Shown here: positions 1-10,000 of the stretch, one piece after another
How the letters are laid out: each line of letters opens with the position of its first letter
Position numbering within the stretch: position 1 is the first letter of the stretch
DNA from: Tricholomella constricta
Taxonomy: Eukaryota; Basidiomycota; Agaricomycetes; Agaricales; Lyophyllaceae
Direction: 5' to 3'
DNA length: 64,000 nucleotides
Assembly: GCA_013368375.1 (NCBI GenBank)
Contig: JAACJP010000008.1
Span: 868,001 to 932,000, forward strand
Position numbers and translations under genes: made by a program
Notes under the pieces: generated by a model
Databases searched by the model: none
What the model was told of the DNA's origin: nothing
Seen by the model: the letters and a program-made list of their open reading frames with translations, nothing else

Positions 1-113
1 TCCCGCAGTACTTGCAGCCATCTCCAAAGGGAAATGCTCTCGACGTGCTGTACAAGGAGGTTTCCAATAAAAGTTTTCTGCCCTTCTCATACTGTCGCCG
101 CTCTTTGTACTGA
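1..113 (+). CDS. possible 3' end of a truncated gene
   Basis: A frame entering from the left edge is open for 36 codons from position 3 and stops at TGA 111-113. Its composition (a KGNALDVLYKEV stretch followed by FSYCRR) looks more protein-like than the neighbouring frames. There is no start and no recognisable domain, so this could be a gene tail or chance. No family is assigned. Confidence 0.22.
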   Translation, partial: PQYLQPSPKGNALDVLYKEVSNKSFLPFSYCRRSLY

Positions 114-859
114 TTATCCCCTTATCCTCTTTGTCCTCCTCTCTAATATCGCCCCAAACAAACAAAATGACTTGTAGGCGGCTGAAAATAAAAAGATTCC
201 TGGCCGCCGGGTATTAAGGCTCTCCTGAAATCTGCGAGCGATCGAATCCCCTCGGCATCTTCAAGGCTCTGATTTCCAAGTAGACGCTCTTATACGGACG
301 TTTGATTCTCGATCCGGTCGCCTGGTAAGATATTACCACTGCTTTTACTCACATGGGTCCATATACATTTTGAACGATTGTCTTCAAAATCGTTTTTTTG
401 GAGTCTGGTACCGAGACTATCACATGGGTTGCTTTGAACACCGTAATTTACCCTTGATGTAACAAGGCTGTTTATGATCGGGAAGTCACCCACTGATATC
501 CTCCGTACTATGCCTGACCTGTTCCTCGGTGCTACTGTTCAGTCGGTATTTTCACACTATCTCAACAACAAGATAGATTCACCTCAGATGACTTCGTAGC
601 TCGTTAGAGGCATATGCTAGCGTGTTACTCGAAGTTCATTGAACTGAAAATGTGTGGAGGTTGTGGAGTCCCTTGTTCGAGCGTGATTCTGGAGATTGTC
701 ACGTCTGCCGTTGAACGGCGAGCGGACTTTCAAATTGATGGTGAGCGCTATCGATGCCAGTCGGTACATTGAGTCAAGCGGACCCTGAAGACTACTTGAC
801 TAAGCGTGACAAACTGTGACCACCGACTGAGGGGAGCACCGAGGAACAGGTCAGGCATA
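114..859. other. intergenic, no gene recognised
   Basis: Only short frames without similarity to known families are present on either strand. This stretch is the left flank of the copia insertion and ends at its target-site duplicate. Confidence 0.5.
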
Positions 860-864
860 GTATT
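860..864. repeat. copia target-site duplicate, left copy
   Basis: GTATT directly precedes the left LTR and is repeated directly after the right LTR (18150-18154). A 5-bp direct repeat is the expected footprint of an LTR-retrotransposon integrase. Confidence 0.9.
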
Positions 865-1144
865 TGATGGCCCTAGAATGGAAACAAGTTATTATCCTCA
901 GTGTCCTGATAATGAAGGAAAGACGACTATTCATTCTATACCTAGAATGGAAACAAGTTATTCTACAAGTCAATTAGTAGATATAAGAAAGAGTAAGTGA
1001 TAGAGAGGTATAACTCACATCCTCAGTGTCCTGATAATGAAGGAAAGACGACTGAGGATGGAGGCGATGGAACGGAAGCAAATGTACCGACAGTCACGTG
1101 CGAGAGATAACGTAAGCGATGAGAAATAGGCCAGAGGGCCAACA
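865..1144 (-). repeat. copia 3' LTR
   Basis: 280-bp direct repeat of 17870-18149 with TG...CA ends, one substitution apart. On the element's own strand this is the 3' LTR. It contains internal duplications: a 33-bp segment around CCTCAGTGTCCTGATAATG occurs at about 896-928 and again at 1021-1053, and a CCTAGAATGGAAACAAGTTATT motif occurs twice near the left end. Confidence 0.93.
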
Positions 1145-1200
1145 CAACCCCATCATCGCGGGAGTGAGAAAGAGCAAAGAAAAAGAAATAAGAGGGAAAA

Positions 1201-3370
1201 TTACAGTGTCAAAGGAACAAGGCCAAGTGCGCGGGAGTGCTTGCGATGAAGAGGGAGCGGAAGAAGTTTAGTAAGTATGTCGGCCGTCATGTCCGTAGTA
1301 GGAATCCAGGCAGTCGAAAAAGAACCAGCGCGAAGATGATCACGAATAAAATGATAGCGGATGTCGATGTGTTTGGAGCGGGAGGAGGTGCTATCCGAGT
1401 TCGCAATTTCGAGTGCGCTTTGATTGTCGCATAAGAGGGGAAAAGGATCGGGGATGGGAAGCGAAAGCGAGCGCATGAATTGACGAATCCAGAGGGCCTC
1501 TTTCATGGCATGAGAAATCGACATGTACTCTGCTTCCGTCGAAGATAAAGCGACCGTGCGTTGACGAACTGCGCTCCAGGAAACGAGACTAGAGTAAATG
1601 AAGAAAGCGTAGCCCGATACGCTCCTCCGAGTGTCTTCATCGCCAGCCCAGTCAGCGTCCATCATGCCACAATTTTTGGGAATAAGGACACTGAGCGGAG
1701 GTCCGACCGGAGCTTGACCGAAGTTGTATTCTAGGGCTAAGTCTGCAGTGCCCAGGAGGTATCGGAGGACGGATTTTGCGGCGAGGAGATGATGACGGGA
1801 AGGATTCGCATTGAACTGGCCCAAGGACATAGCAGTGAAAGCTAGATCGGGTCGCGTACAAAGAGAGAGGTAAAGGATCGAGCCAACGAGACGTTGGTAA
1901 TGAACCTTGACGTCGGCATCAGCGATATCCGGAAGAGAGTTGGGAGGAGCTAGTGATGACGAAGATAGCTTCTGTCGAAGAGGAAGAGATACGGGATGAG
2001 CATTGAGTAAGTTGTACTGGGTGAGGAGATCGACGACGAAGGGGCGCTGGGATAGCCAGAGCTTGCGATTAGGGCGATCACGGGTAATGCGAATTCCCAA
2101 ATATAAGGAGGCGGCGCCAAGATCGACGACCGTGAAATGGCGATTCATCTCTTGGAGGACCCAGAAATACAAAGGCTCGGAGTTCGTAGCGACGAGGCCG
2201 TCATCGACATGGATGGGCATGATGATGATGAGGTCGGAACCATCAACCGGCATGGGGATAGACGGGTGGGGTGGAGAGGAAAACCTTGCATAGAAGACAG
2301 CGTGGTCAACCTCGCATCTAATCAAACCAATGTCCTCGAGAACTCGACGAAGCAGGCTATACCATTCGTGCGAGGACTGTTTTAACCCATAAAGCGCTCG
2401 GATGCAAAGAAGGACGAGGAGGGGATCGGCCTCTGGAAAGCCAGGTATCTGCTTGACGAAGACTTTATGCGCGAGGAGAGCGTTTAAGAAAGCGGTCTTA
2501 GCATCGCACGTCCGAAGTTCAAAGTTGTGTTGTGCGGCAAAAGCTAAAACAATGCGGATGCTAGTGAGTTTGGCGACTGGGGCGTAAGTGGTCCCATAAT
2601 CCTCTGGACGTTGAGCGAATCCGCGGGCGACAATGCGAGCCTTCTCTTTCCCGCGGATAATGGAGCCGTCTGGATTGTACTTGTAGTCGAAAACCCAGCG
2701 GAGACCAATGGCTTTGCGTCCTGGAGGTAAGATGGTAGGTTTGAATACGCCGAGTTCCTGAAGGCTTTCATATTCCCTTTGCATTGCCGCTTTCCATACC
2801 TCGGAGTCCGGACGCAGAAGAACCTCTTCATAGGTTGCAGGAGGACGATCGAGGTCGAAGGTGCGCGGGACTGTTTGCCAGGGAAGAGGATCAGGGTGGG
2901 CGATGAGAGATTTGTAGAGGGAGACGACTTCGGCTTCATGGAAAACGAGGTCATCATCAGGAGTGTCGAAGGATTGAGCAGAGAGGATGGAGAGGAAGTC
3001 GACGATAGCTGGTAGGGTTTGTTGGGGATGAACAACCCCAGAACGAGATGCGCGGGCAGCCCGGAGGCGAGTAAGTCGTTCATCGCGATTCTTAATGGTG
3101 GTTGCGTGGTCTACACCTGGGACTGTAAGTTTTTGGACGCGGGCAGTTCGACGAAGTGCAGGTGCTGGAACCGGAGGGGACGGCTCGACGGGGAGAGACG
3201 CGGTCGGTTGAGGTTCGATGGACGAAGATGATGTTGGCTCAGGTTCGTCGGAAAGAGGCGAGCCAGGTTGGGATTCAGGTGAGGAAGAAGTAATTATCGG
3301 AGACGATGGGACAATAGCGCTGTGGCGAAGCGAGCCTCGGACGTTCTCGTTAAAGACGACGTCCCGAGAG
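1201..3370 (-). CDS. pol: copia pol, 3' half: reverse transcriptase and RNase H
   Basis: This is the downstream half of the copia polyprotein. The frame is open from the gypsy target site at 3370 to a TAA at 1201-1203; the internal ATG at 2784 is not the real start. It begins with the linker motif SRDVVFNENV typical of the integrase-RT junction. The RT domain follows (KARIVARGFAQ, then AKTAFLNA, LYGLKQSSHEW and catalytic HVDD where many copia elements have YVDD). RNase H follows, with DADWAGD, LSSTEAEYM and DNQSA, then a KHIDIRYHF block. No internal stop is present, so this half is intact. Its frame is the same as the frame of the other half (14343-16956): the inserted 10,977 bp is a multiple of three, so the ancestral ORF was continuous across the site. 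Separated from its start by the insertion, it is unlikely to be expressed as a polyprotein. Confidence 0.93.
3366..3370. repeat. gypsy target-site duplicate, left copy
   Basis: GAGAG lies immediately left of the left gypsy LTR and is repeated at 14343-14347, immediately right of the right LTR. This 5-bp duplication fixes the insertion point inside copia pol. Confidence 0.93.
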
Positions 3371-3591
3371 TGTAACGGGGTTACAGAATTTGGGGACCTT
3401 GTTGTTCACACTAGACGTAAGCTTGACAAGTCTGTCGATTGCTACGTATAGGTGTACAAGGTTGTTTATACTTAATTAATGTAATGAATTAAATAGGCAA
3501 CACCAGAAGGTGTTGCCAAACAATAGCGTAATCGTCTCGATAAGATACGATTAGATAACCAAGATTAGATAAGATAGTGTGCGTCCTTACA
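3371..3591 (-). repeat. gypsy 3' LTR
   Basis: 221-bp direct repeat with TGTAAC...TTACA ends. I see no mismatch to the copy at 14122-14342. It contains a perfect 9-bp stem with a 4-nt loop (3496-3517), and its left terminus is itself near-palindromic (TGTAACGGGGTTACA). Confidence 0.94.
3496..3517. repeat. hairpin inside gypsy LTR
   Basis: GGCAACACC and GGTGTTGCC are perfect inverted repeats separated by AGAA. The same hairpin is present in the other LTR at 14247-14268. In the RNA it would form a stable stem that could act in transcript-end formation, packaging or strand transfer; the role is not shown by the sequence. Confidence 0.75.
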
Positions 3592-3593
3592 TA

Positions 3594-3602
3594 CCCCCCT
3601 TT
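3594..3602 (-). promoter_or_regulatory. gypsy polypurine tract
   Basis: On the element strand AAAGGGGGG lies 2 bp before the 3' LTR, the expected place for the polypurine primer of plus-strand DNA synthesis. The upstream 345 bp (3603-3947) contain no coding frame I can support. Confidence 0.7.
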
Positions 3603-3947
3603 AAGATCGCGTGTAGCGATCTTCACCAGGGAGTTGGGCAGAAAAAGAGAGTAAAAGGAGGGTCTAGGTCCCGGCGACCTAGACCTATCAAATAATGCAA
3701 GAATACGTAGGTATAATACGTATTCGTGACTTAACGAGTAGTGGATGCATTAGCGCCACTGCACGGCCTCAAAGTGCCGTGCGGCAAAGAATGGTGGTGA
3801 GGACATCCAATGTTGCGTTAATACGCAACCTGCGGATTGCTCCTCGGGAGTCAGGTGGTCTGCACCTGACAATGGCGGTCGGCCCGGCGGTACGCCCTAC
3901 GTGTCGAGGTCGGTTCGTTGACGGGGGGATTAAGTTGTCTCCCCGAC

Positions 3948-5981
3948 CTATGACTCCATCACTGTGTCGGGGTCGGTGGTGTTGTTGTCCACCAGACCCT
4001 GGCTGGTGGTAATCACCGCCAGTGATAAAGGCCCTGTAAGGGCCGACACGGGGTCCACTTGGGTTTCGGTAGCTCCAGTTGGAGCTGCCACGACTGTGGA
4101 GGGTGTCGCGGGGGCAGGTATAGCTGCCGCCGGGTCCGCCATTTCGACGTTGATGGACGTCGATCCCGATGAAGCGGGGTGATACAGGCCTGGGGGGAGA
4201 TATTCCCCCACCCGAACACGGAGTCCTCGGAAGTGTGGGTCTTCACTCACAAACATCCATTCCGAACTCGCTAGACAGTCTAGTGATTCGGTCTGGAATT
4301 CCACGTGCATCAGTGTTTGGATGCGCGTGATGTCGTCGGTGGTGGGATGGTACCACCCATCCCACTCAGGGATGGCGGGCGGAACACCCATTTCATCTAG
4401 ACGACGAACTCGATCGTCGTCAACATTGCGGAACAGGTCCTTATAGGGACCTGAGTTAGAGTAGTTATGGTCCAAATAATGTAGACCATAAGTGTAGCTA
4501 TGGTGTATCCAGCTTACTGGAATACCAATGTTGATAAGGTGTTGCAAGACACCTTGTTCAGTGATCCGCACCTCCGGAGGGATCACTTGGATGCGAGGTA
4601 TGGTAACCTCAGGGCCTTCGATCGGTGTGAAAGGCCGATCTGGGTTGGCCTCGTTATAGGCAGCCACAGCCTCTGCGTAGAGGTATGGCCGCGCAGTAAT
4701 GGTCGCGAAAAGTCGCATGAACCATGACCGCATGCTGTGGGTAGTTGGCGCTAGTACATTCGCCAACAAGTATCCCCAAGTTCCGCGCCTATGTACGCGG
4801 AACCGGTAGTCCATGACGATTCCTCCGTATTGGTTCTTTGAACCAATACGCCCATGGTGAATCATATGTCGGCACCAGTGCTCGACATCGAGGGCATGGT
4901 CGGGGCCTGGCTGAGGCAGGCCAGCGCCTCGTGTAGGCTTGTCCGGCCTATATTCGAATGCCCTCCCAGGCCGCCTAATTGGCGCGGCCTGCCAAATGGG
5001 TGACCGTGTATCGAACGGTCGGTTGACGCTTCTAAATTCATCCATGGCTGCTCGAGCCATGGATCGGTCGCGCAAATGGGGCGCTACCGAGAGGGAGACT
5101 CGCCGGAACTCCCTAAAGAGCATAAAGGCCTCTGCCCGCTCTTCATCTGTCACGCCGGGGCGCCGATCGTTGATCAGTGCATACAACTGATCAACTTCAC
5201 GAGGGTTCATTGGGAACCCGCGTGGTGCGACGGCATATAGCCGTCCCGATGGGGGACGAGAATTGTGTCCCGTCCCCAACTCGCTTTCGGACACTCGCGC
5301 TGCGGTGCCTAGTGCGTAGGCACGATTCTGGGCGGACGATACATATATCGTCCGCACTAGCATATCCCAAAAGCGGTTGTCCCTCTCGTGGCGGTCGTTG
5401 ATGAAGACCACCCCGAGCTCGTCAGGGATCCGCCCCGGCATCTCCTTCTCAGCTTTGCGAGCCATATTCTCGCGATGCTGCTTTTGCCCGGCAGCCTTCT
5501 TCTTGCTGACAGGCTTGTCGTCGTCAGACGACTCGCCCCAGTCCGATTCATCCATAGCCTCGGCATATGGATCCGATGCCTTCTGTTTGCCTTTGGAGGG
5601 CGGCGTTGGGGGCTGCACCATCGTACTAGGTGGTGCAGGGGCTGGCGCTGGCAAAGTATATTTGCCAACAGGTTCCTTCTTCTGAGAACCTCGTTCTGGG
5701 TTCCGCACCCGGCTTTCTCCCGGGGGCGGTAACGCTCCGGATAGGTTTTGCGGCTTTGCTTCCGCTGACGTCGACGATGTCGACGCCGTGCGCTCGATTT
5801 CTCGAGCAGGTAAGGGGCGCACTTCGCGCGTCCCTTGATTCTCTCGGCGCTCTTCCCGTTGAGAACCATAATCAAGTGGGCGTTCGTCGCGCCACACTTC
5901 CTGGTCGGGGTGGCGGTTGTACCGCCGATTCTCCTGTTCCAGGCGTCGTTCCGGACGCCTGGGCTCGCTCCTCTCTTGTCG
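3948..5981 (-). CDS. gypsy extra ORF, distal part (after an in-frame UGA)
   Basis: An open frame of 677 codons follows the UGA at 5982-5984 in the same frame as the ORF before it. It ends at 3948. The first ATG lies roughly 120 codons into it (STMVQPP), so independent initiation at its beginning is unlikely and translation past the UGA is the simpler way to express it. The N-terminal part is charged, proline-rich and lysine-rich (SKGKQKASDPY, SKKKAAGQKQ, possibly a nuclear or RNA-binding tail). The central and C-terminal parts are compositionally normal and look globular (GVVFINDRHERDNRFWDM, WGYLLANVLAPTTHSMRSWF, IPEWDGWYHPTTDDI). I see no membrane segment, signal peptide, protease, RNase H or zinc finger. 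Position corresponds to env in retroviruses, but nothing in the protein resembles an envelope. I do not recognise the family. Confidence 0.75.
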   Translation of the reverse strand, partial: RQERSEPRRPERRLEQENRRYNRHPDQEVWRDERPLDYGSQREERRENQGTREVRPLPAREIERTASTSSTSAEAKPQNLSGALPPPGESRVRNPERGSQKKEPVGKYTLPAPAPAPPSTMVQPPTPPSKGKQKASDPYAEAMDESDWGESSDDDKPVSKKKAAGQKQHRENMARKAEKEMPGRIPDELGVVFINDRHERDNRFWDMLVRTIYVSSAQNRAYALGTAARVSESELGTGHNSRPPSGRLYAVAPRGFPMNPREVDQLYALINDRRPGVTDEERAEAFMLFREFRRVSLSVAPHLRDRSMARAAMDEFRSVNRPFDTRSPIWQAAPIRRPGRAFEYRPDKPTRGAGLPQPGPDHALDVEHWCRHMIHHGRIGSKNQYGGIVMDYRFRVHRRGTWGYLLANVLAPTTHSMRSWFMRLFATITARPYLYAEAVAAYNEANPDRPFTPIEGPEVTIPRIQVIPPEVRITEQGVLQHLINIGIPVSWIHHSYTYGLHYLDHNYSNSGPYKDLFRNVDDDRVRRLDEMGVPPAIPEWDGWYHPTTDDITRIQTLMHVEFQTESLDCLASSEWMFVSEDPHFRGLRVRVGEYLPPGLYHPASSGSTSINVEMADPAAAIPAPATPSTVVAAPTGATETQVDPVSALTGPLSLAVITTSQGLVDNNTTDPDTVMES

Positions 5982-6902
5982 TCACGGCTCGTATGAGGTG
6001 CGTTCTTCTCGACGCACCTCCATTTGCTGCCTTTTTATGGGTCGGGACGATGGTCCCTCCCCGCGATCCGGCGATGCTACTGCCGGCCGTTTTCTTGCCA
6101 GGCTGAGTTGCTCAGCCATGGCCGCTTCTCTCGCTTTCACGCGTCTCAAATCCGCGCAAACTCCATCGTATGCATCAAGCAGCTGGGTTATAACCAGCTG
6201 CGCCATTCCATCGTCCAAGAAATCACAAAATTCGCGGTGAATACCCGCGTCTTCCAATCGATCCAAGAGAGAAGAAAGGAGACCATCGTCTGCGAATGGT
6301 CTCCTCGAACTTGACGCAGGCGATACTCTACGATCGTCTGCCATCCTCCGCGAACTCGACGCCGACGACGCTTTGTCGTCTGCATTCGGTGCAACATGTT
6401 GCCGCACCGGTTCGCCGCGCACCACTTGCGCCGGCGGGACATTTGCTTGCAGACGACTTTGGTCGTCTACCTCCATCTTCTCCGATTCGTTGTACCGCGT
6501 ATTGTGCGGTACAGGCTGCATGGGCATTTGGGGGTACCACGTCGGTTGCGGGTACCCCATGAAACCCGCCATTGATGGCATCTGTTGGAATGCCAGCCCT
6601 GGCGGGTAAAAACCACCCATAGGTGGTTGTTGCCCTTGGTGGTGCGGTTGGCTCATATGGCCAACCGTCGGAAATGTTTGTTGCCCCTGATGGGGCGGTT
6701 GGCTCATATGGCCAACCGGAGGATATTGATATAATTGGGGCTGCGAGCCCATGTAAGTTGGGGGCAGGGGCGCATTTTCCGCGCGCCCCTGCGCTCCCTC
6801 CCCACTTGAACTCGGCCCCGGGTTCAAATTTTGCTGGTCGGTGCGGCTGTCGCCGCCCCGAATCGCGTCGTTGCTGGAGGTTGGTACTTGGCTGGGGTAC
6901 AT
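5982..6902 (-). CDS. gypsy extra ORF, proximal part
   Basis: A 306-codon frame with an ATG at 6902, 128 bp after the pol stop, on the same strand as gag-pol. The first half is rich in Pro, Gln, Gly and Met and contains two tandem copies of a VGHMSQP.HQGQQ unit. The second half has serine-arginine stretches (SSASSSRRMADDRR), then a predicted helical, acidic segment (LLSSLLDRLEDAGIHREF and following residues to about 245) that may form a coiled coil, then a basic tail (RPIKRQQMEVRREE). It ends with TGA followed by C, and the same frame continues open for 677 codons. Low-complexity plus coiled coil plus basic tail would suit a nucleic-acid or particle-binding protein, but this is inference. No known domain recognised. 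Confidence 0.75.
   Translation of the reverse strand: MYPSQVPTSSNDAIRGGDSRTDQQNLNPGPSSSGEGAQGRAENAPLPPTYMGSQPQLYQYPPVGHMSQPPHQGQQTFPTVGHMSQPHHQGQQPPMGGFYPPGLAFQQMPSMAGFMGYPQPTWYPQMPMQPVPHNTRYNESEKMEVDDQSRLQANVPPAQVVRGEPVRQHVAPNADDKASSASSSRRMADDRRVSPASSSRRPFADDGLLSSLLDRLEDAGIHREFCDFLDDGMAQLVITQLLDAYDGVCADLRRVKAREAAMAEQLSLARKRPAVASPDRGEGPSSRPIKRQQMEVRREERTSYEP
6627..6728 (-). repeat. 51-bp tandem repeat in the extra ORF
   Basis: Two head-to-tail copies with a 51-bp period, each containing GCGGTTGGCTCATATGGCC. They encode the duplicated VGHMSQP.HQGQQ peptide, so the repeat keeps frame. Confidence 0.75.
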
Positions 6903-7030
6903 GTTGGTTTGTGTTGAGAGGGTTGAAAATCGGTTGCGCGTCTAGCGCCAAACATATTTAACCTTCTGTCATAACTTTTGATGGTTATGTAATTTTCCTG
7001 ATCGCCGTGGTCACATGACCGCGCCACATT

Positions 7031-10000
7031 CTAGGTTCGTCGCGGTAATCTCGACGCGCTCTTCACCCCTTGTAGTTCCAAGTAGCGATCCAGTGCCGCT
7101 AACTTGTTACAATTGGTGTGCGGTTCCCAGGTGGTGTCTCCCAGACTCCACCTAACCTGATATTCCACAGTATTATTTTGGGTCCATCTATGGCCCAAAA
7201 TGTCTTCTACAAACCATTCGTGATTATCCGGCGCCCCAAAATCGTAGGGCTCCGGATGAGTTCTATTAGGGAACATTGTATCATTCGTTGCGTAGTATGG
7301 GCGCAACATCGATATATGAAATGTTGGATGTATCCGGCGCTCCATGAGTGCCGTAGGTACTTCCAACGTGTAGTTCGACGTGTCTGGCATGGCCTTCAGC
7401 ACTTTGTAGGGCCCGACGAATTTCGGGCACAATTTACGGGCGCGTCCCTTGGGGAGGTTCAAGTTCTTGGTGGATAAATACACCAAGTCTCCCCCCTTTA
7501 TTTCTGGACCAGCGGATCGGCGCCTGTTTGCCTCGCGCGTTTGAAATACGCGCGCTTCGATTATAGCGTCATGCGCCTCCGCTATATTCTGCAATGCGCG
7601 TTCCGCATACTCTCGAATTCCCTTCGGTATTACGCTGTCTGAGCGTATCTCTTTCAACATGGACGGCATGTATCCACTGTTCAGCTCAAATGGAGCGAAC
7701 TTGGTAGTAGCCGATACGCTCGCATTTATCGCGAACTCAGCCATGGGTATACAATCTACCCAATCCTTTTGGTCATGCCTCACAACGGCACGAAATATCT
7801 GGCCAATACTACGATTGGCTCGCTCCGTTTGTCCATCCGTCTGAGGATGGAAAGATGTCGACATTAGGAGCTTAGCTCCTAATAACTTGTGTAGTTCGCG
7901 CCACCAGCGTGAGGTAAACTTAGAGTCTCGATCGCTTACGATCGAGCTTGGCAGGCCATGGAGCCTGACGATCTCCCGTAAGTATACCCATGATAATTGG
8001 GCTGCTGTCATCGTCGTATGTATGGGTATCATATGCACCATACTCGTCATACGACAAATTACTACCCATAGGTAATTATATCCCTTTGATTCTGGAAATG
8101 GACCGATAAAGTCCATTCCGATGGAATCCCAAGGCTTAGTTGGTACTGGCAGGGAGTGTAGTTTCCCTGACGGTTTTTGATTCGACGTCTTGATCTGCTG
8201 GCAGTACTCGCACGTTTTACAAAACGTACGCACGGTCGTGGCTAGTGATGGCCACCAATACCATCGTCGGATATATTCAGTAGTCCGTTCGGCACCGAAA
8301 TGGCCCATAGTTTTATGGGCTTGCTCAATAATTGTGGTGATGAGCTCGGGTTCTCGCGGTATACATAGAACGCTATCATTTATAGCGTTCGTGGTCCAAA
8401 TGAGATTGTCTTTCGTGGTGAACGTACGAAAGTCCATGGGGTTAGCGAGAATAACTGAAAAAAGTTTATCCTTTGGGTATCCAAGGATAACGTCGTGACG
8501 GATCTTTTCATCCGTTTTGTCTGGGGGAGGAGAAACTGTGTCCCTCCCGAGGACAATATCTCCGACCGTACGTTCCCGTTCGGTTGGACTCATGCTTTTC
8601 TGAGGGTGTGACGATGTTCCGGATGCGGTACTTGGTGCCGCAGCCTCCATTATCTGAGCCTCGACATCTCGATCCTCCTGGCGTTCTTGAAGACGCTTGC
8701 TTCGACGTAGTTCTACGTCTTTCATCGCTCGAATCTCAACTACTTTTTCCACGATTTCATGGTATCGTGGTACTGGTAGATCTTCACCAGTAGGATCGAT
8801 TCTAGCATCAGCAGCTACGAAGTCGTGGACGTCGTAACGATCTTGATGGTTATCGCTCTCGAAGTATCGCGATAGACAGTCGGCGACTTTGTTCAGTTCG
8901 CCTTTCACATAGGTTATGTCGAAGTTAAATCGCGACATGTATTCCATCCATCGACGCTGCCTAGGTGATAAATTCACCTGGGTCTTAAAGAATTCGAGGG
9001 CTTTATGGTCGGTAATGATGTGGATTTTATAGCCCACAAGTTTATCCTCCCACTTAAGTAACGCTTCGAGAATAGCTAAGGTCTCGAGTTCATGCACAGC
9101 ATAATTCTGCTGTGCATTAGTGAATTTTTTGGACATGAATCCAGCCGGCTGGGCTTGGATCCATGTAGGTCCTTGTCCATACATCGCACCGACGCCTGAC
9201 TTGGAGGCGTCACAGATAATCCAAATTGGTTCGCCTGTCTTCGGTTGAATCGGCCGAATAATTGGCGTTGTGCAGCATATATGCTTTATCATTTCAAAGC
9301 ATCGCTGATGAATTGGTCTCCAATAAAATGGCGACCCATTCTCGGTCATCGCCATTAGTGGACCAGTGTATGCAGATATATCTGGGAGAAATTGTCCCAG
9401 ATAGTTAACAAGTCCAACGAATCGTTGGATATCGTTGTAATTCCGTGGTATCCTCCAGTCACGGATCCGTGCCAGTTTGTCGGCGTCAGGGTGAATTCCT
9501 TGGTCGTCAATAATATGACCAAGGCAATCAACGCGATCCGAATACAATTCGCATTTCTTCCATTTAAGGTAGAGTGATTGTTCGCGTAATCGTTCGAACA
9601 CAACTCGCAAGTGGTCTTCATGTTCCTCAATAGAGTTCGAGAATATGAATATATCGTCCAAGTATACATGCATGAACTTCCCAATGACGTCCCGAAAGAT
9701 GGACGTCATTAATCGTTGAAATGTCGCGGGAGCATTACAGTCCCCGATTTGCATGATGTTACTGATGTATGTTCCCGCTATCGTTGCGAAGGCGGTTTTA
9801 TGTACATCTTTTTCAAGGATGCGTACTTGTTCATACGCATCCGTTAAGTCAATTTTGGACCGTATTTTTCCCCTAGCGACATCTTCGCGAATAACTTCCT
9901 GGTCTGGCAAGGGCGTCACGTCCTTGATCGTGTTATCGTTACGCTGGCGTGCGTCCAAGGGTGTTCTCAGGGAGCCGTCTTTTTTCGGGATACATAGCAG

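Noticed and set aside
3948..5981. Envelope-like gene of a fungal errantivirus
   Set aside because: The protein has no signal peptide, no membrane helix and no furin-like site. Only its position after pol recalls env.
5630..6106. 158-codon plus-strand frame across the gypsy extra ORF
   Set aside because: Antisense shadow of the GC-rich extra ORF, with no domain and no own promoter or start context.
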